64,000 nucleotides of DNA from contig JAKULF010000004.1 of assembly GCA_022661535.1 (NCBI GenBank), forward strand, positions 4,836,001 through 4,900,000, written 5' to 3'. Each line of letters starts with the position of its first letter. Positions within the stretch are counted from its first letter, which is position 1. Below, piece after piece: positions 10,736 to 22,641 of the stretch. Origin of the DNA: Eutypa lata. Its lineage: Eukaryota; Ascomycota; Sordariomycetes; Xylariales; Diatrypaceae. The notes beneath the pieces were generated by a model. It was not told where the DNA came from. It ran no database searches and saw only the letters and a list, made by a program, of their open reading frames with translations. Position numbers and translations under genes: made by a program.

Positions 10736-10896
10736 TATAAAAATAAAACGTTATAATTTAAAAATAAATTATAATTAATAATATAAAACTTAATTATAAA
10801 ATAATTATAAGTTAATTTTAATAATTTAATTACTTTATATATAACAATTATAAATTCGAATTTTAATAAATAAAAGGTTTTTTAAAAGTTAAGTTA

Positions 10897-12299
10897 ATTA
10901 TACTTTATTTTAAATCTTAAGTTATTATATATATATTTTATATTATATTAATATATTAAATTTAAATTAATTAAATCTTTAAGATTTTTCGCGAATTATA
11001 ACGGCTTAAGTTAATTTAATAATTTTTAACTTATTATATATTATAAAATATTACGTTTTAATATAAAATAATTCGTAATAAATTTAAAACGAATTTAATA
11101 AATTTAAAATTTTATATACGTTAAATTTATAAATTAATATATAAATAAAAATTTTTATTATTTTTTTAAATTTAAAACGAAGTTATATAAATTAAAATTA
11201 ATAAATTATTTTATAAAAATTACTTTATAAAAATTACTTTATAAGCGCGTTTTAATATGCTTTTTATATATATATTATTATTATTATTTTAATTATTTAT
11301 AAAAAAGTTATATAAATATAATTTAATATAATAAAAGTTTTAAATATTATAATTTTTTTAATTAAAATAATAATAATAATATATAATTAAAAAGAATTTT
11401 TAAATTTATAAAATAATTTATAAATTTATAAACTTTTAAATTTATAAAATAACTTATAAATTTATAAAATAATTTATAAATTTATAAACTTAAATAATTA
11501 AAACGTAAAAAAAGTTATTAATAACTTTATTATATTTTTAAACTTATAATTTATAAGCTTATAAAATAACTTATAAATTTATAAATTCGAATTAAATTAC
11601 GTAAGTTATTTATTTAAACGATTATTTAATTCGTATATTATTATTATTACTTTAATTAAAAAAATTATAACGTTTTAAGCTTTTTTTATATAATGTTATT
11701 TTTAAACGGCTTTTTTTAAAATAATTAAAATAATAATAATAATATACGAATTAAATAATCGTTTAAATAAATAATTTATATAATTTAATTCGAATATTTT
11801 TTTTTTAATATATTATAATTACTTATTACATCGTTAAAATTATAATGTTTTAAGTTTTTATTATATAATATTACTTTTAAACGGCTTTTTTTAAAATAAT
11901 TAAAATTATATTAATAATATATTAATTATAAAAATATTTAAATAAAATAATTTTAATATATAAAATTTTTTAAACTTTAATTTTATAATTATTATTTTTA
12001 ATTAAAATTATAATAAAAATATATATATATTTTTAATCGTTATTTAATTTTAAATTTAATAATTTAATTATTTTTTTAATATATATTTTTATTAATTAAT
12101 TATTAATAAAAACGTTATAAAAATAAAAATCGATTTATATAAAAAAAACGTTATTTTTAATATATAAAAAGTTAAAATTTATTAAATTATATTAAGTTTT
12201 TTTTAATTAATATTTAAAATTTATAAATATTTTTTTATATTAAATTTAATAAGTATATAAAATATAATTAATTAAAAAAAGCTTAATATATAAAATAAA
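10897..12299 (-). repeat. Right arm of the large inverted repeat, RIP-mutated
   Basis: Reverse complement of 7538-8985. The outer end (about 12190-12299) is more fully converted than the left outer end: GGCCTGATGTATAAGGTAA read from the left arm corresponds to AGCTTAATATATAAAATAA here, with differences C-to-T or G-to-A only. Homology is lost just past 12299, which places the outer boundary. I see no clear target-site duplication. Confidence 0.8.
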
Positions 12300-13240
12300 T
12301 TATATTAACTTTTATTATATAATAAAAAATTTTCGTTTAAAAAAAAAGTTTTCGTAATTTATTTATAAATAAAAAGCCGTATTTTTTTTTTAAACGTAAT
12401 AATTAAAAAAAAATTATTTAAATAATTTAATAAAATTTATATATTTTATATAAAATTTAACGATTTTAATTAATAACGATTTTTTATTTTTAATAATTAT
12501 AATAATTATATTATTAAAAAGTTTATATAAATTTATTTATTATACGTTTTTTAACTTTTAAATATAAATATATTTATTATATTAAAAAAATATTTTCGTA
12601 AATATTTTAAAATTCGTTTATTTAAATAATTATTATAAAATATTAATAAAATATTTTTTTTATATATTTTAATAAAAATATAAAAAGTTATTATAAAGTT
12701 TAAATATATTAATATAAAATAAAAAATATTTAAATTATAACTTATTAATTAAAATAAATTTTTATAAAATTTATTTTTAAAAAAAAATAATTTAATAAAA
12801 AGTTTATTTATTATTTAAATATTATTTAAATTTTTTAAAAATATACGTTATTTAAAATTAAAGTTTTTTAAATTTTATTTTATTTTTAAAAATTTTATTA
12901 TTTAATTATTTTTTATAAGTTTAATAAAATATTTAATAATTAAATTTTAAATAAAATAATCAATTATTATATTAAAAAAATACGTTTAAAAAAACGTAAA
13001 AAAGTATTTTTTAATTTAAATAAAGCTTTTATTTAATTATAAAACGTAATAAAAGTTAAAAGAAATATAAAGATAATTATAAAGATATTTATATTAATTA
13101 TTTCGCGAAATTAAATAATAAAAATATCGATATAAAAAAATATAAATAATTAAAGTATTTAAAAATGTATAAAGGTTTATAGGTTTAATTCGAATAAGGA
13201 ATATTTTAATAGTAATGTAAATATTAAAGATTAAATATAA
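12300..13240. repeat. AT-rich RIP-type tail outside the inverted repeat
   Basis: Composition stays extremely AT-rich for about 0.9 kb beyond the right arm, then returns to normal near 13240 (GGTGGCGCGTTG). No frame can be recognised. It may be a second decayed element or mutation spread from the repeat. Confidence 0.55.
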
Positions 13241-13535
13241 AGGAGGTTGTTATAATAGCTTCGAAAATCGGTGGCGCGTTGTAAGGATGGCTCGTTATAG
13301 GGGGGGTTACCTTACACACTTGTAGTTGAATGTTGACCGCGGTTTTGTTCGCCATCTTTGATATTGGTGTTCCTACATGGGATCACACGCGGCATTTTCG
13401 AATCAGAATGTAAAACGTGAGACACTACCCAAGAATTATAGCATGGTTCTTGATCACTATATGAAGTTTGCTTATCTATCTAAAAGTTAGCTCGGAGATT
13501 AATATTTTCATGTAATTAAGATGCAGAGAACTACA

Positions 13536-15613
13536 TTAATCCACGATCGTTGTATCGAAGAAAACATCCCCCCAGGAACTATCAAGGTCCAAAGTTGACC
13601 AACCGAATCCAGCCATGTCGTCAGGAAATTCTGGTTGGTGGCCGAATTGAACAGGACCTGGCGAACTATGATTTTTAGTGATCTCCTGAAAGTCCCGAAG
13701 GACATTGAGATACCGCTGCCCGACAGCATCACCATCAACGCCGACGGGAAATCGAACCATAGCCTCATCGGCGATGTCTCTCATGCGAGACACATGCGGC
13801 CAGAGGTGGGAGCACATGTAGATAGTGCCGATAGCAGCAAACTGCACATAATTCACCATCCAGAAAGCCCGCGTAAAGAGGCCACGGTGATACAAGTGGT
13901 CGCATTCCGAGACAACAATGCGTGCCACCTCGATCGACTTTTCCTGACATCTTCGGATCCAGTCTAAACTGGCCGGGTCTTCCCTATTTTCGCTCCCGAG
14001 CCAGTACATAATGAATGGGCGGTACAAGAGAAGACTGGCGTGGGCGAAGGTGAGCTTGAGAGTGCACATCTGCCTTTGCACCACTACCGACATCGCCGAC
14101 GAAGGTAAGTTGAGGAATCTCAGGTATTGGGGAAGACCTTCCAGCCAGGAGTTCAAAACACCCTCAATTTCCATCGCGGCACTACGCAACTGTATGATGT
14201 CCCGTACCTTAGAAACTCCACTGTATAGCTCACGCTGTATCCGTCCCAAAATGCGTGCTAGACGGGCATAGTGAATCAGGGTTGCTGACGTGCAGAAACC
14301 TTCAGGGGCGGTATGGATACAAGATGATGCGGTAATAGCGTCATCGTCTGCAAAGACGCACTCCTCTTGGTCGATGTCATCGTCGTGGATTGCACAGGGG
14401 CGGCCGAATATGCTACTCAAAGTCCTGTCATTGATATAGATAGCCCAGAAAAGCCGCTTGCCGTATTCGTGAGTAGCCAAGTCATGTTTACGTTCGACAG
14501 ATCGTCTATGGAGACCGAGAGCCTGTGCTCGTCGAACAAGCGTTCCGAATGATGACCATGCCTCGTGCATATTGGAATGGTTCAGCAGGAAATGAATAGC
14601 AAGAAGGTCAGCTTGTAGCGAAGGAAGCGTAATCTTCCTGGACCTTTCACGGAGTTGTTGGATGGCCATTTTGTATAGACGAACACTATACTGATGTTAG
14701 CGTGCCCGTTATTCCTCCAAAGGAAATGGAACTATAAACCTAGCAGTATACCCTCTAAAACAATCCGTCTTCAAGGAGTAGTGGGACCCTAATGACAAGA
14801 CCATATATACTAGAGCTACGTTGTCTTGACTTAACTCGACATCGGGACAACTATCATATAATCTGTTATAGCAAGCCATAAAGCTTGCCTCATGGACGAA
14901 GCGCAAAGTTGTGAGGCCGAAATCGAAGAAATTCCGGACCAGCTCGTCGGCGATATGCTTCGGGGGAAGAGCAGCGGCTTGGCCTCCAAGCCCTGTCAGT
15001 GGGTCATCCGAGAAATGGATCGATATCGATGGTAGTCTAGAGAATTTCTGCTTGGCAAACTGCAAGAACGCAAACTCAGATGAACCACCATGCATGTGTC
15101 CGTATTGATCCTGCTGTAGAATCCCTTGCGGTGTCTCGGGGGCATGCGTGCTCCCCGAGAAACTGTGTTCAGATTGAGGACTAGCCCCTTCAAGTGAGAG
15201 GTGTTCCGTATCTTGGCCGAATTGCATAGATATGGATACACTTGTAGGCGAGGGCTGAGCACCAGTGGGTTTCGGAGGCGCTTCAGTGCTCTGAGCTCCT
15301 GTAAGGGTCGTCGGCATGTAAAGGCAGGTCAACTCTTTCTGTTCACATCGCATGCAGGGAGAATGGCCCGAGCATCGAGTTTTTTTCCTTTTTTTTATGT
15401 CAATTGGGTAGGGCCTATATAAAGGAAGCGTAGAAGCATTGATACCTACTCACGACAGGGAATGCATGCATTCCTGATCTTTGATTGGGGAGTGATGGAG
15501 GTATCACCAGGGCCCCTTTTACGTTTCCGTGTGTTGGTAGTTGACCGCTTGAGCGCCGGGTCTTGGTACGGTATAATTTTCAGCGGGGATACCGATTGGG
15601 GATGAGTCTCCAT
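13536..15613 (-). CDS. Zn2Cys6 fungal transcription factor
   Basis: Joined from three exons: 15613-15450, 15387-14740 and 14685-13536, about 653 residues. The Zn2Cys6 cluster is split by the first intron (62 nt; donor GTAGGT, acceptor AAAG). The halves ACIPC and EKKTRCSGHSPCMRC then join as CxxC-x6-C-x5-CxxC-x6-C ending at ELTC, followed by LYMP. The second intron (about 54 nt, branch CTAAC) joins CFRGYTA to SVRLYKMAIQQL; a nearby donor at GTATAC is also possible. The large C-terminal part is a fungal_trans regulatory domain (ADLLAIHFLLNHSNMHEAW, then YGKRLFWAIYINDRTLSSIF and GRPCAI). Such proteins are nuclear activators or repressors, often of neighbouring catabolic or secondary-metabolite genes. 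Target unknown. The gene starts 300 bp from the RIP island but looks intact. Confidence 0.88.
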
Positions 15614-15619
15614 TGTAAA

Positions 15620-16490
15620 GTAACTGGTTTATAGCTTCGACGAATATAAATATCGTATAGCTTGGCTTGATATCATGGCCTACCCTTCGAGCTCAAAATA
15701 CACGTGTCGTAACCGGGATATTTTTCAATTGTTTATGTATATTTATCCATCTATATCAAACAAGTGATAAGTAGGTGGGCATAATTCACATCCATCACAT
15801 GATCCACTTCGGGTTATGATTCCGGGGGTCCTATAGTGACATTATCGTGGGGATCAGGCGCCATGCATCGCCAAGTGCTAAGTATAAGTGGCCAAGGGGC
15901 CCCAGACTTCCCCGCATAGCTCGGCTTATTTCGAGACGTACGGCTCCATGGGCAAACTAGTTTCCCTCTAGCCTCTATACGCACATATTTCCTCAAATCA
16001 TTGGCCATTGGCCCTTGTGTGTAGGCTTTCACTAACTTTGAATCAAGGAACGAAGTCTTGTTCTTTGCTTAATACTCTACTTAGTTCCGAGTTTCTACAA
16101 CTTGAGAAAGACCCTAGAGCATATATCACTTTATGATACGGAACTAATTAGATAGAGCAGGCACGGGTGTAATCACATTAGGCATGGCTTTAAAACCTTC
16201 AAGGTAGTGGGAAATTCATGAATATAGAAAGGAAAACCGAACGATATTCTTTTCATACGCTCCCTACGTATGGAATCAGGATGGGTACGCGATTATGGTG
16301 GTCCTATGTTCGTTTGAACAAATCTATCATGTAGCTATTCCTAGCCAATGTATATACAATTACGAGATAGTGATCTAGAAACATACATGTAGTATCTATA
16401 ATGACCTGCCTAGAACAAGAAAGGCCATTACTATTATTCCTTCGGAGTCCAAGTTCTGAATATATTTAGCATCCCTTTTGTGTATAAGGG
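15620..16490. other. Intergenic, no gene seen
   Basis: Between the transcription factor start and the end of the secreted-protein gene. Short frames only, none with recognisable content. Confidence 0.45.
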
Positions 16491-16494
16491 CTAA

Positions 16495-17077
16495 CTATAT
16501 ACCAATCAAGTCCTGCCATTCACATGCCCCATCGTGTAGCACTGTATGTTCCGGCACGGTATTATTCCGCGTCGGGATGGTAAGGGCAATCGTCTCGTCC
16601 CCTCCCGGATACGCCGTGCCATGGCCCCATTCACTCGAATCAGCGGTATCGTCACCAAAGATGATGCCGTGCTTCCCGCCGTAGATCCACGCTTCTCCCG
16701 TCGCATTGGGGAGGGTAAAGTGCACCATGCCGCTTATCCACCATACGAACCTAGTTGGAAGTGTCAGCGCACCTGATATAGGAAAATAACAGAATTACGG
16801 ACGGAGGGACTCACTGTTTTCTCGGCGCGTTGTGCAAGCCGCCATCGTAGCGAGCTGGGATGATATCGAAGTGGGCCCATTCGATCTCGCCGAGATCTAG
16901 GCTCATCGTGCCGATCCGACCCGGCACGTCCGACGTGACGAACGGGGAGGTCAATTGCCAACATTCAATAACAGATATGCCATCTCGTCCGGTCAGGGCT
17001 GTGATATTGGAATGTAAATCTGCTTTCACAGTCGCTAGGAGCAGCGAAAAGAGGAGCGAATGTAGTAGGCGTGCCAT
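16495..17077 (-). CDS. Small secreted cupin-like protein
   Basis: Exons 17077-16815 and 16750-16495 with a 64-nt intron (GTGAGT; CTGAC branch; CTAG), giving 172 residues. The start opens a clear signal peptide (MARLLHSLLFSLLLATVKA). The mature part contains VIECWQLTSPFVTSDVPGR, RYDGGLHNAPRKQ at the splice and WWISGMVHFTLPNATGEAW, then WIYGGKHGIIFGDDTADSS and ETIALTIPT near the end. This order matches a common fungal family of small secreted proteins with a cupin-like barrel (the H in GLHNAP and the ADT block are typical). Function is not known; members are often listed as small secreted proteins of plant- or insect-associated fungi. No Cys pairs typical of effectors stand out. Confidence 0.78.
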
Positions 17078-17089
17078 GTCTGCTCGAGA

Positions 17090-18000
17090 ATAAAGGATTT
17101 CCCAGTGAAACGAGCTCGTTCAAAATTTCGTATATAACTATCGTCCACCTACAGTAAACCTGTGACTAGTCGAATGGCAGAGATCCCATATTTATATGTA
17201 TGGGTGGTGGTATGACACCCCTAATAAAGAAGCTGTTACCTAATTGCCCATGCTTTGCCAATCCTAACTTGCAAGGTACCCATTGCTAATTTCATCCGTA
17301 TGATAAAAAAGTTCGTGATGCAACCCGGAGAGTTCGGCGAAGAAAGTCTTCTTATAATAACGCCATATACATAATCTGGTCACCTATTCAAAGAGCGATA
17401 CCCCCCTTGACCCTGAATATCGGCCGAGGAAACCGGTTCCCTCAACCGCACCATACGGATGTCCACCAGTTATTCATTTCCGACCGGGATTATGTCCAGT
17501 TCGGATTAGCAAGGAAACCTTAGTGCCCGTGTGGCATGTTCAGCTATAAGAAACAAATCTAGAACTTGAATCGAATCTGTTTATTCACGCATTGCCCTGA
17601 TGGGGTTAGTACCAGATTATGCGTTAGCAGGATGCGATTTGATCACTTGCTACTCACAACGTCAGGCCATGGATATGACCCACATCCTATAATACAAGGG
17701 GATAATGGATCTAGATGGTCTCATATCGCTTTAGCGTATAAATAATACATCCGCGGCATACTTCGTAGAAGGGTCCAATATTAGAGGTTGATTGGAAAAT
17801 TAGTAATGCGGAACTGCTCCGATTCTTGTCACCACAGCTAGGTACGCTATATACGATGTATTCGGAAATATATAATTAGTGGCAGCCCTGATATATTTTC
17901 GTAGACCCGATCCGGTAATCCTCAGACTAGTTTTGTGTCTGATATAGTTACAGTTCAATCCGCATTTACCACCAGTTTCTCTTTCATAGGTTAGAGACTA
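17090..18000. other. Intergenic, no gene seen
   Basis: Spacer between two minus-strand genes. AT-leaning, no long frame, no repeat noticed. Confidence 0.45.
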
Positions 18001-18013
18001 AGGGATTGCGTAT

Positions 18014-19604
18014 TTAGAATGCCGGGCCTTCTTTCTGCTGCGCATGGCACTCCCCGTCGATAAAGTGAAGCTCAATGTAGCTCGGCATATCTGTGAGTTT
18101 CACAAGGTCACCACCATGTAGACCCCCCCGTATTAGTGTTCTCAAGCGGGTAACGGTTGCGCGAGGAATCATAAATAGTCCATTCTGTGACGGTGCGAAG
18201 CTGCTCGGAATCTGGGGTTGGCTAATGCCATCCGCCGTAATAGCATTGGACTTGCGGTAGTGGATTCTTAGATGGTTCTTGATGGGCGTCAACGACACAC
18301 TCATGGCATGTTTGATGGTTCCGAAGACTACCGGAATGCAGCCGCACAATATGCCTGCACTGAGCTCGAGAGAACTATAAAGCCGGATGTTAGCTATATT
18401 ATGATCTAGAGCGACAACCTTGTGATGAGGGGCATAATAGTTATACCTAAACATCGAGATTAATGTGGAGTTCCACGAGATGTCTTTAGATGTCAGTTGG
18501 CGGAAAAAGAAATACGTAATAGCCACAGAGCAGGCTGTAGCCCTAATGATCACGTTAGCTACTCGATACTTTCGCACGAAAATTGAGAGGGGGTCGAACA
18601 GTAGCCCCACGAGGAAGATTAAACATATCCCAATCCTGCGTCGCAGCGGGAGTTGAAGGCCCCAAGCGAATATAATAGGTATGGTGAGGACGTAGATATC
18701 CGACACTATACTGAACACACCCTGGACAATAAAGAGATCTTTCTCCAGGGCCGCACGTTTGCTTCCCCTCTGCACTGCCAGATACTCGACGGGGTTGAGC
18801 GGCCATTGGGTCGGTTTGCAGTTTACCGAGAATGTGAGTAAGGAAGTGACATATACAGGTACTATTGCTCCGATCCCCAGCCACACCATCAGCCTGGCAG
18901 CCTTGGATGGCCTAAAGGTGCGTAGGTAGAAAACTAACAGCGAAACCTTGGTGAACATGGCGCTACATATGTACAGGCAAGATGTAGCCATAGAGATCTA
19001 AGAGGAAAGTTGAATTAGTTAAAAATGCAGTAGGCATGACCAAAGATCCAAATATATCCGGGAGAGTCAAGGAATAGAAAGGAGGCGGTACCAGAGCATG
19101 ACGTGGAGTTATAGAGCTCATTGGGATGTCCCATACATGACGGCCTAGTTCAGGCTCCAGCACTAAACACATAATATGTGAGAAAAGATGATCGTATGCA
19201 TTGGTCTTCGTTCTTTGAACATACCTGATAATACCAGAGCATTGCTAGCGACCGTACACATCTTTCGGGGATTATCAATAAGCAGAATTTGAGGGAAGCG
19301 AGAACGTTGTAACACACCACTGAAACAACACAGAGATCTATTTTATCGTATTAGCTACCTTTCAAGTAATAATATGTTCAGAGAGGGTCCTACAATCATC
19401 TGCGCCAATAGAACGAGTGACATATAGACGAGTGTAGAGACGCAAGGCCAAGCTAACTACTGCTAAGGCCACTGACACGCAAATGGTAGCCCTCCAGATT
19501 GGTGCCAGTGTGACGGGATCTTCAAAGTTTGACGTCACACCAGGTGGAGGTGGCATGGCCGAAATAGTGTCCCACGCAGACGTATTAAGCAATTGTATAT
19601 CCAT
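18014..19604 (-). CDS. Rhodopsin-domain integral membrane protein (PTH11-like class)
   Basis: Starts at ATG 19604 (MDIQLLNTSAWDTISAM). The first membrane helices end at RLYVTRSIGADD, then after introns come CTVASNALVLS, VLEPELGRHVWDIP, and the main exon 18014-18991 with KVSLLVFYLRTFRPSKAARL, DIYVLTIPIIFAWGLQLPLR and ELSAGILCGCIPVV. These are the landmarks of the fungal rhodopsin (DUF3112-like) superfamily of seven-TM proteins, which includes PTH11-type receptor-like proteins; a CFEM domain is absent. A 72-nt intron at 18446-18375 (GTATAA; GCTAAC; ATAG) is divisible by three. The first exon junction could not be solved in phase: after GADD the only good donor (t|GTAGG) does not fit the frame of CTVASNALVLS. 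The region between FVRKYRVAN and SKDISWNSTLISM also looks too long and may hide an intron. The gene may be damaged. Confidence 0.7.
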
Positions 19605-19719
19605 TTTGTATCTTGAACGGAAGCAAGCATTATGGCAAGGCGTTAAATATTTACGGGGAGAGATACGTGTAATATATAACAGCCCCCGGAGAAATTTGGG
19701 GAAACTGAACCCCTGATGA

Positions 19720-20830
19720 TCATAAAAATATGTACGGTTGTGTTACTGTAATAACGTCATCCCGTAGTCACTGTAAGCATTACTCTCGCCGAGAACAGTT
19801 GATTTAGCTTTAGTAACGCTAGGAGCCTTTGTCTCGGGCTGAGCCGATAAATGCAAGAGCTCTCTATTGGGAGTGAGGCTGACTCGTATTGAAGCGTGTA
19901 AAGATTCTTGAAAGCAGCAAGATCAAGCCACACTCAAAATAGCATTCGTGCAACCCCAGACGCAATCTAAGCTCCTGTTCTAACAACCTAGATCAGTCTC
20001 AGCACACGTCATAGATTATGCATTCTAGGTAACAAGAACTTGTAGTGTTATTATTCAGATCTTCTTATATTCGATCAATACGAGCGATAGGAACAATAAC
20101 GGGGTTATAAATTTATTTTGTTCGTTTTGTCGTGATAGGGTGCTTGATAGCCCTGTACGATACAAAAGATGTCATCATGAAGATAAGTTAGATGCTCAAG
20201 AAGCAGTTACCATGATAAGGCATATACTACATGTACAGTCTTTTATTATGGAACCTACTCATCTAGTTCTCTTCCTTTCTCCAATCTAGTATATTCGCCA
20301 TTCGTATAGATTCTATGATAAGGATTTAAGAAATTGGAACTGAGGCTCTATTCAACTATAAATTTTCTTTGGTCCTGAGGTCCATGAAGTCCTTCTGTCT
20401 GCTCTGTACGACCTGTAGGGTCGTCCACTATTTATATACAAAATAAAGGTTCGTATTTGTATTATCTTTCTACCATCCTAGCCCCTGTTAACAGTTATTA
20501 GCTTTTACTAGGCATTTATGCATTCCTGTAATCTTCGCATGACCTGCAAGTGTTAATATGTTAGTTGTCTCTGCAGACATCATGCAGCCAACCACACTTA
20601 GCTGCATTCCCCGTGTGACAGGTTTATTGATGCATCGCAATCACACCTGGACCGCCATAATAATACCTGTTTTGGGGCTACTACTGGTCGGGCATAAAGA
20701 CTACCATTTCTGGACCCTAATATTTCAATATTGGAGGCTTTTCTTTTTTTCTTTTCTTTACCATGTAAGTAAGATTTACATACAAAACGCCACCTGCCCC
20801 TATTTCTCGAAAAGGTTACATAATGAGGAA
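19720..20830. other. Intergenic, no gene seen
   Basis: About 1.1 kb upstream of the receptor-like gene and downstream of the nucleoside hydrolase gene. Short frames only; none recognised. Confidence 0.45.
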
Positions 20831-20832
20831 GA

Positions 20833-21789
20833 CTACAGTTTTTGAATCAATGTCAAAAAATGCTCCCGAAACGCCTCAGCGTTGACATCGACAGCGACTC
20901 GACAATTGGGGGCAGGGGGTGAAGGAGTCTCCAGCCGGTCCGCGACCATGATGCCGCGGCCCTCACCGTCACCCGTGATAACCGACACCGACATATCCCT
21001 ATACTCGCACAGGTCGGGCCGCGACACGACGGCCACAGCCAGGGGGTCATGCATCGGGATGTGGTCGGTCTTAGGCCTACCGGGGAACCGAACCGCCTGG
21101 TAATCAATGTATTTGATCGTAGCGTCTCCGGCGAAAGCGGCGAAACTCGAGGCCGACTTCTTGAGCTCCTCGGCGTCCGCCGTGCTCAGCCGAACCCGCA
21201 GCGTGCAGTCGAGGCCGACCCAGCGCTGGGGGATGCCGGAGCGCAGGACGGCGCGGGCGGCCTCGGGGTCCGAGAAGACGTTGAATTCTCCCGGCTTGGC
21301 CCGGGAGTACATGGTTCCGAAGAACACCCCTCCCATGATGACCAGCTCCTTGATCGCCGACTTGATCTGCGGTTCGAGCAATAGGGCGATGGCCACGTTG
21401 GTCAGTGGTCCGATGGCGACCACGGTGATCTGGCCCGGGTTGGCTAGGATGTGCTCGACCATGGCCACGGGAGCGTAGCCTGGGGTTGGCTGTCGTGCAC
21501 TCTCCCGTAGCGCGAGGACATGAGGAGCGGGTGTGCGCTTCTGGTCCGTGTGGATGATGGGGGTGGCTGAACCGCGGACGAGGGGCGTGTCATGGATGCC
21601 GAGTCTGTTGAGGAGGACGCCGGTCAAGATGGTAGCGCTCTCAAGGTCGGTGTTGCCGTTCACGGTGGTGATCAAATCCAGTTGAATGTCTGGATCCGCA
21701 TGCGCCAGGGCAAGAGCAAGCCCATCGTCGACGTCCGCGCCAGCCCCCATGGACAGGTCGGTGTCTAGTATGATCCGCGTCGGCGCCAT
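20833..21789 (-). CDS. Inosine/uridine-preferring nucleoside hydrolase family protein
   Basis: Single exon of 318 residues. The only in-frame ATG at the front is 21789 (MAPTRIILDTDLSMGAG). The N-terminal metal site appears as DTD followed by VDDGLAL, with a short insertion (LSMGAGA) between the Asp pairs compared with the textbook DTDPGxDD; this variant is common in fungal and bacterial relatives. Further marks are TTVNGNTDLESA, VVAIGPLTNVAIAL, ELVIMGGVFFG, FNVFSDPEAARAVL and the C-terminal MHDPLAVAVV (the HD pair). The family uses a Ca2+ site to hydrolyse the N-glycosidic bond of nucleosides, releasing ribose and base. Whether it acts on nucleosides or another glycoside cannot be read. It lies 0.85 kb from a divergently transcribed sugar permease, which would fit sugar scavenging. 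Confidence 0.9.
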   Translation of the reverse strand: MAPTRIILDTDLSMGAGADVDDGLALALAHADPDIQLDLITTVNGNTDLESATILTGVLLNRLGIHDTPLVRGSATPIIHTDQKRTPAPHVLALRESARQPTPGYAPVAMVEHILANPGQITVVAIGPLTNVAIALLLEPQIKSAIKELVIMGGVFFGTMYSRAKPGEFNVFSDPEAARAVLRSGIPQRWVGLDCTLRVRLSTADAEELKKSASSFAAFAGDATIKYIDYQAVRFPGRPKTDHIPMHDPLAVAVVSRPDLCEYRDMSVSVITGDGEGRGIMVADRLETPSPPAPNCRVAVDVNAEAFREHFLTLIQKL

Positions 21790-21799
21790 TCTGTGGAAC

Positions 21800-22500
21800 A
21801 AAGAAGTGGTCTGGCTTGCCAGTGGTGTTTGACCTGCTGTCTACCCTGTTCTGTTTGTAATGTCTAACTTTAGAATACCTAGGTTGGTAGGATGTTTCCA
21901 GTCCCTTATGTGTGTCCGGCTTTTACCAATCGGCTACATGTCTCCCCTCCGGTAACCGGGCTTTTGCTCCGTATCCCCACACCATAGGTTGGCCGGCCTC
22001 GCTTAGATCTAGGAGGGGTGGCGGATGCACATTGGTTTGAGAGCTTAGCTCAAGTACGCTGTGCTGGTGCCAGTACGAAGAAGTTACAAGTACAGACGCA
22101 GGAGGAGCAAGCCACCGAGCTTTAACTAATATTATTGGAGGGTTCTTAGGGTTGATTTTTAAGAATGCGCAAAAAGATATTGTAGTTTCTAAGTCAATCT
22201 GTTCACTAACTAGTCTCCTTTCCCATGTATGTGCATTTGCTGTTTTAGTTAAAGGCTCCAGAAATTCCCCATGCAAGCATGACAAACTTGGCTATCGTGG
22301 GGTAGCTCCTTGGGGTAAGTCTCCAGATATATCCAGACCGGGATGTTGGATCCTCCTAGGCGCATAGTCCAGCGTGTTAGCGGACGTAGGTATTTGCGAT
22401 CGACTTTTCAATACGTCCCTAGAACCTAATTAAACCCGTATGGAGGACTTCTTCTTCTTTCTTTATCGCAGTTAGCCGAACGGAATCAACGAAGCGAACC
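21800..22500. other. Divergent intergenic region
   Basis: Shared upstream region of the nucleoside hydrolase (minus) and the sugar permease (plus). Apart from the GGGG-rich block listed separately, nothing was recognised. Confidence 0.45.
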
Positions 22501-22505
22501 ACGAT

Positions 22506-22530
22506 TCCCCGGGGTTTCCCGGGGTTGCCT
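22506..22530. promoter_or_regulatory. Pair of CreA-like SYGGRG sites upstream of the sugar permease
   Basis: CCCCGGGG and CCCGGGG occur 12 bp apart, 110-135 bp before the permease ATG. Each contains CCGGGG, which fits the fungal carbon-catabolite repressor consensus SYGGRG, and the first reads the same on both strands. CreA sites are typically functional as close pairs. Binding is inferred, not shown. Confidence 0.4.
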
Positions 22531-22641
22531 CCGGAGGTCCTTCGCACATTTATAGCCAAGGTGCCCATCCAGATCTTTCTCTACTGCGAGTTCGCGGCGA
22601 ATAACTAGGAATCTCCTCCTTTCTCTCAGGAACACTTCACC

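Noticed and set aside
7600..13240. CRISPR-like or centromeric reading of the AT repeats
   Set aside because: The repeats are contiguous octamers without spacers, and the context is fungal. The block is small for a centromere and is better explained by mutation of a repeat.
15417..15426. TATATAAAGG on the plus strand
   Set aside because: It falls inside the first intron of the Zn2Cys6 gene and no plus-strand gene follows.
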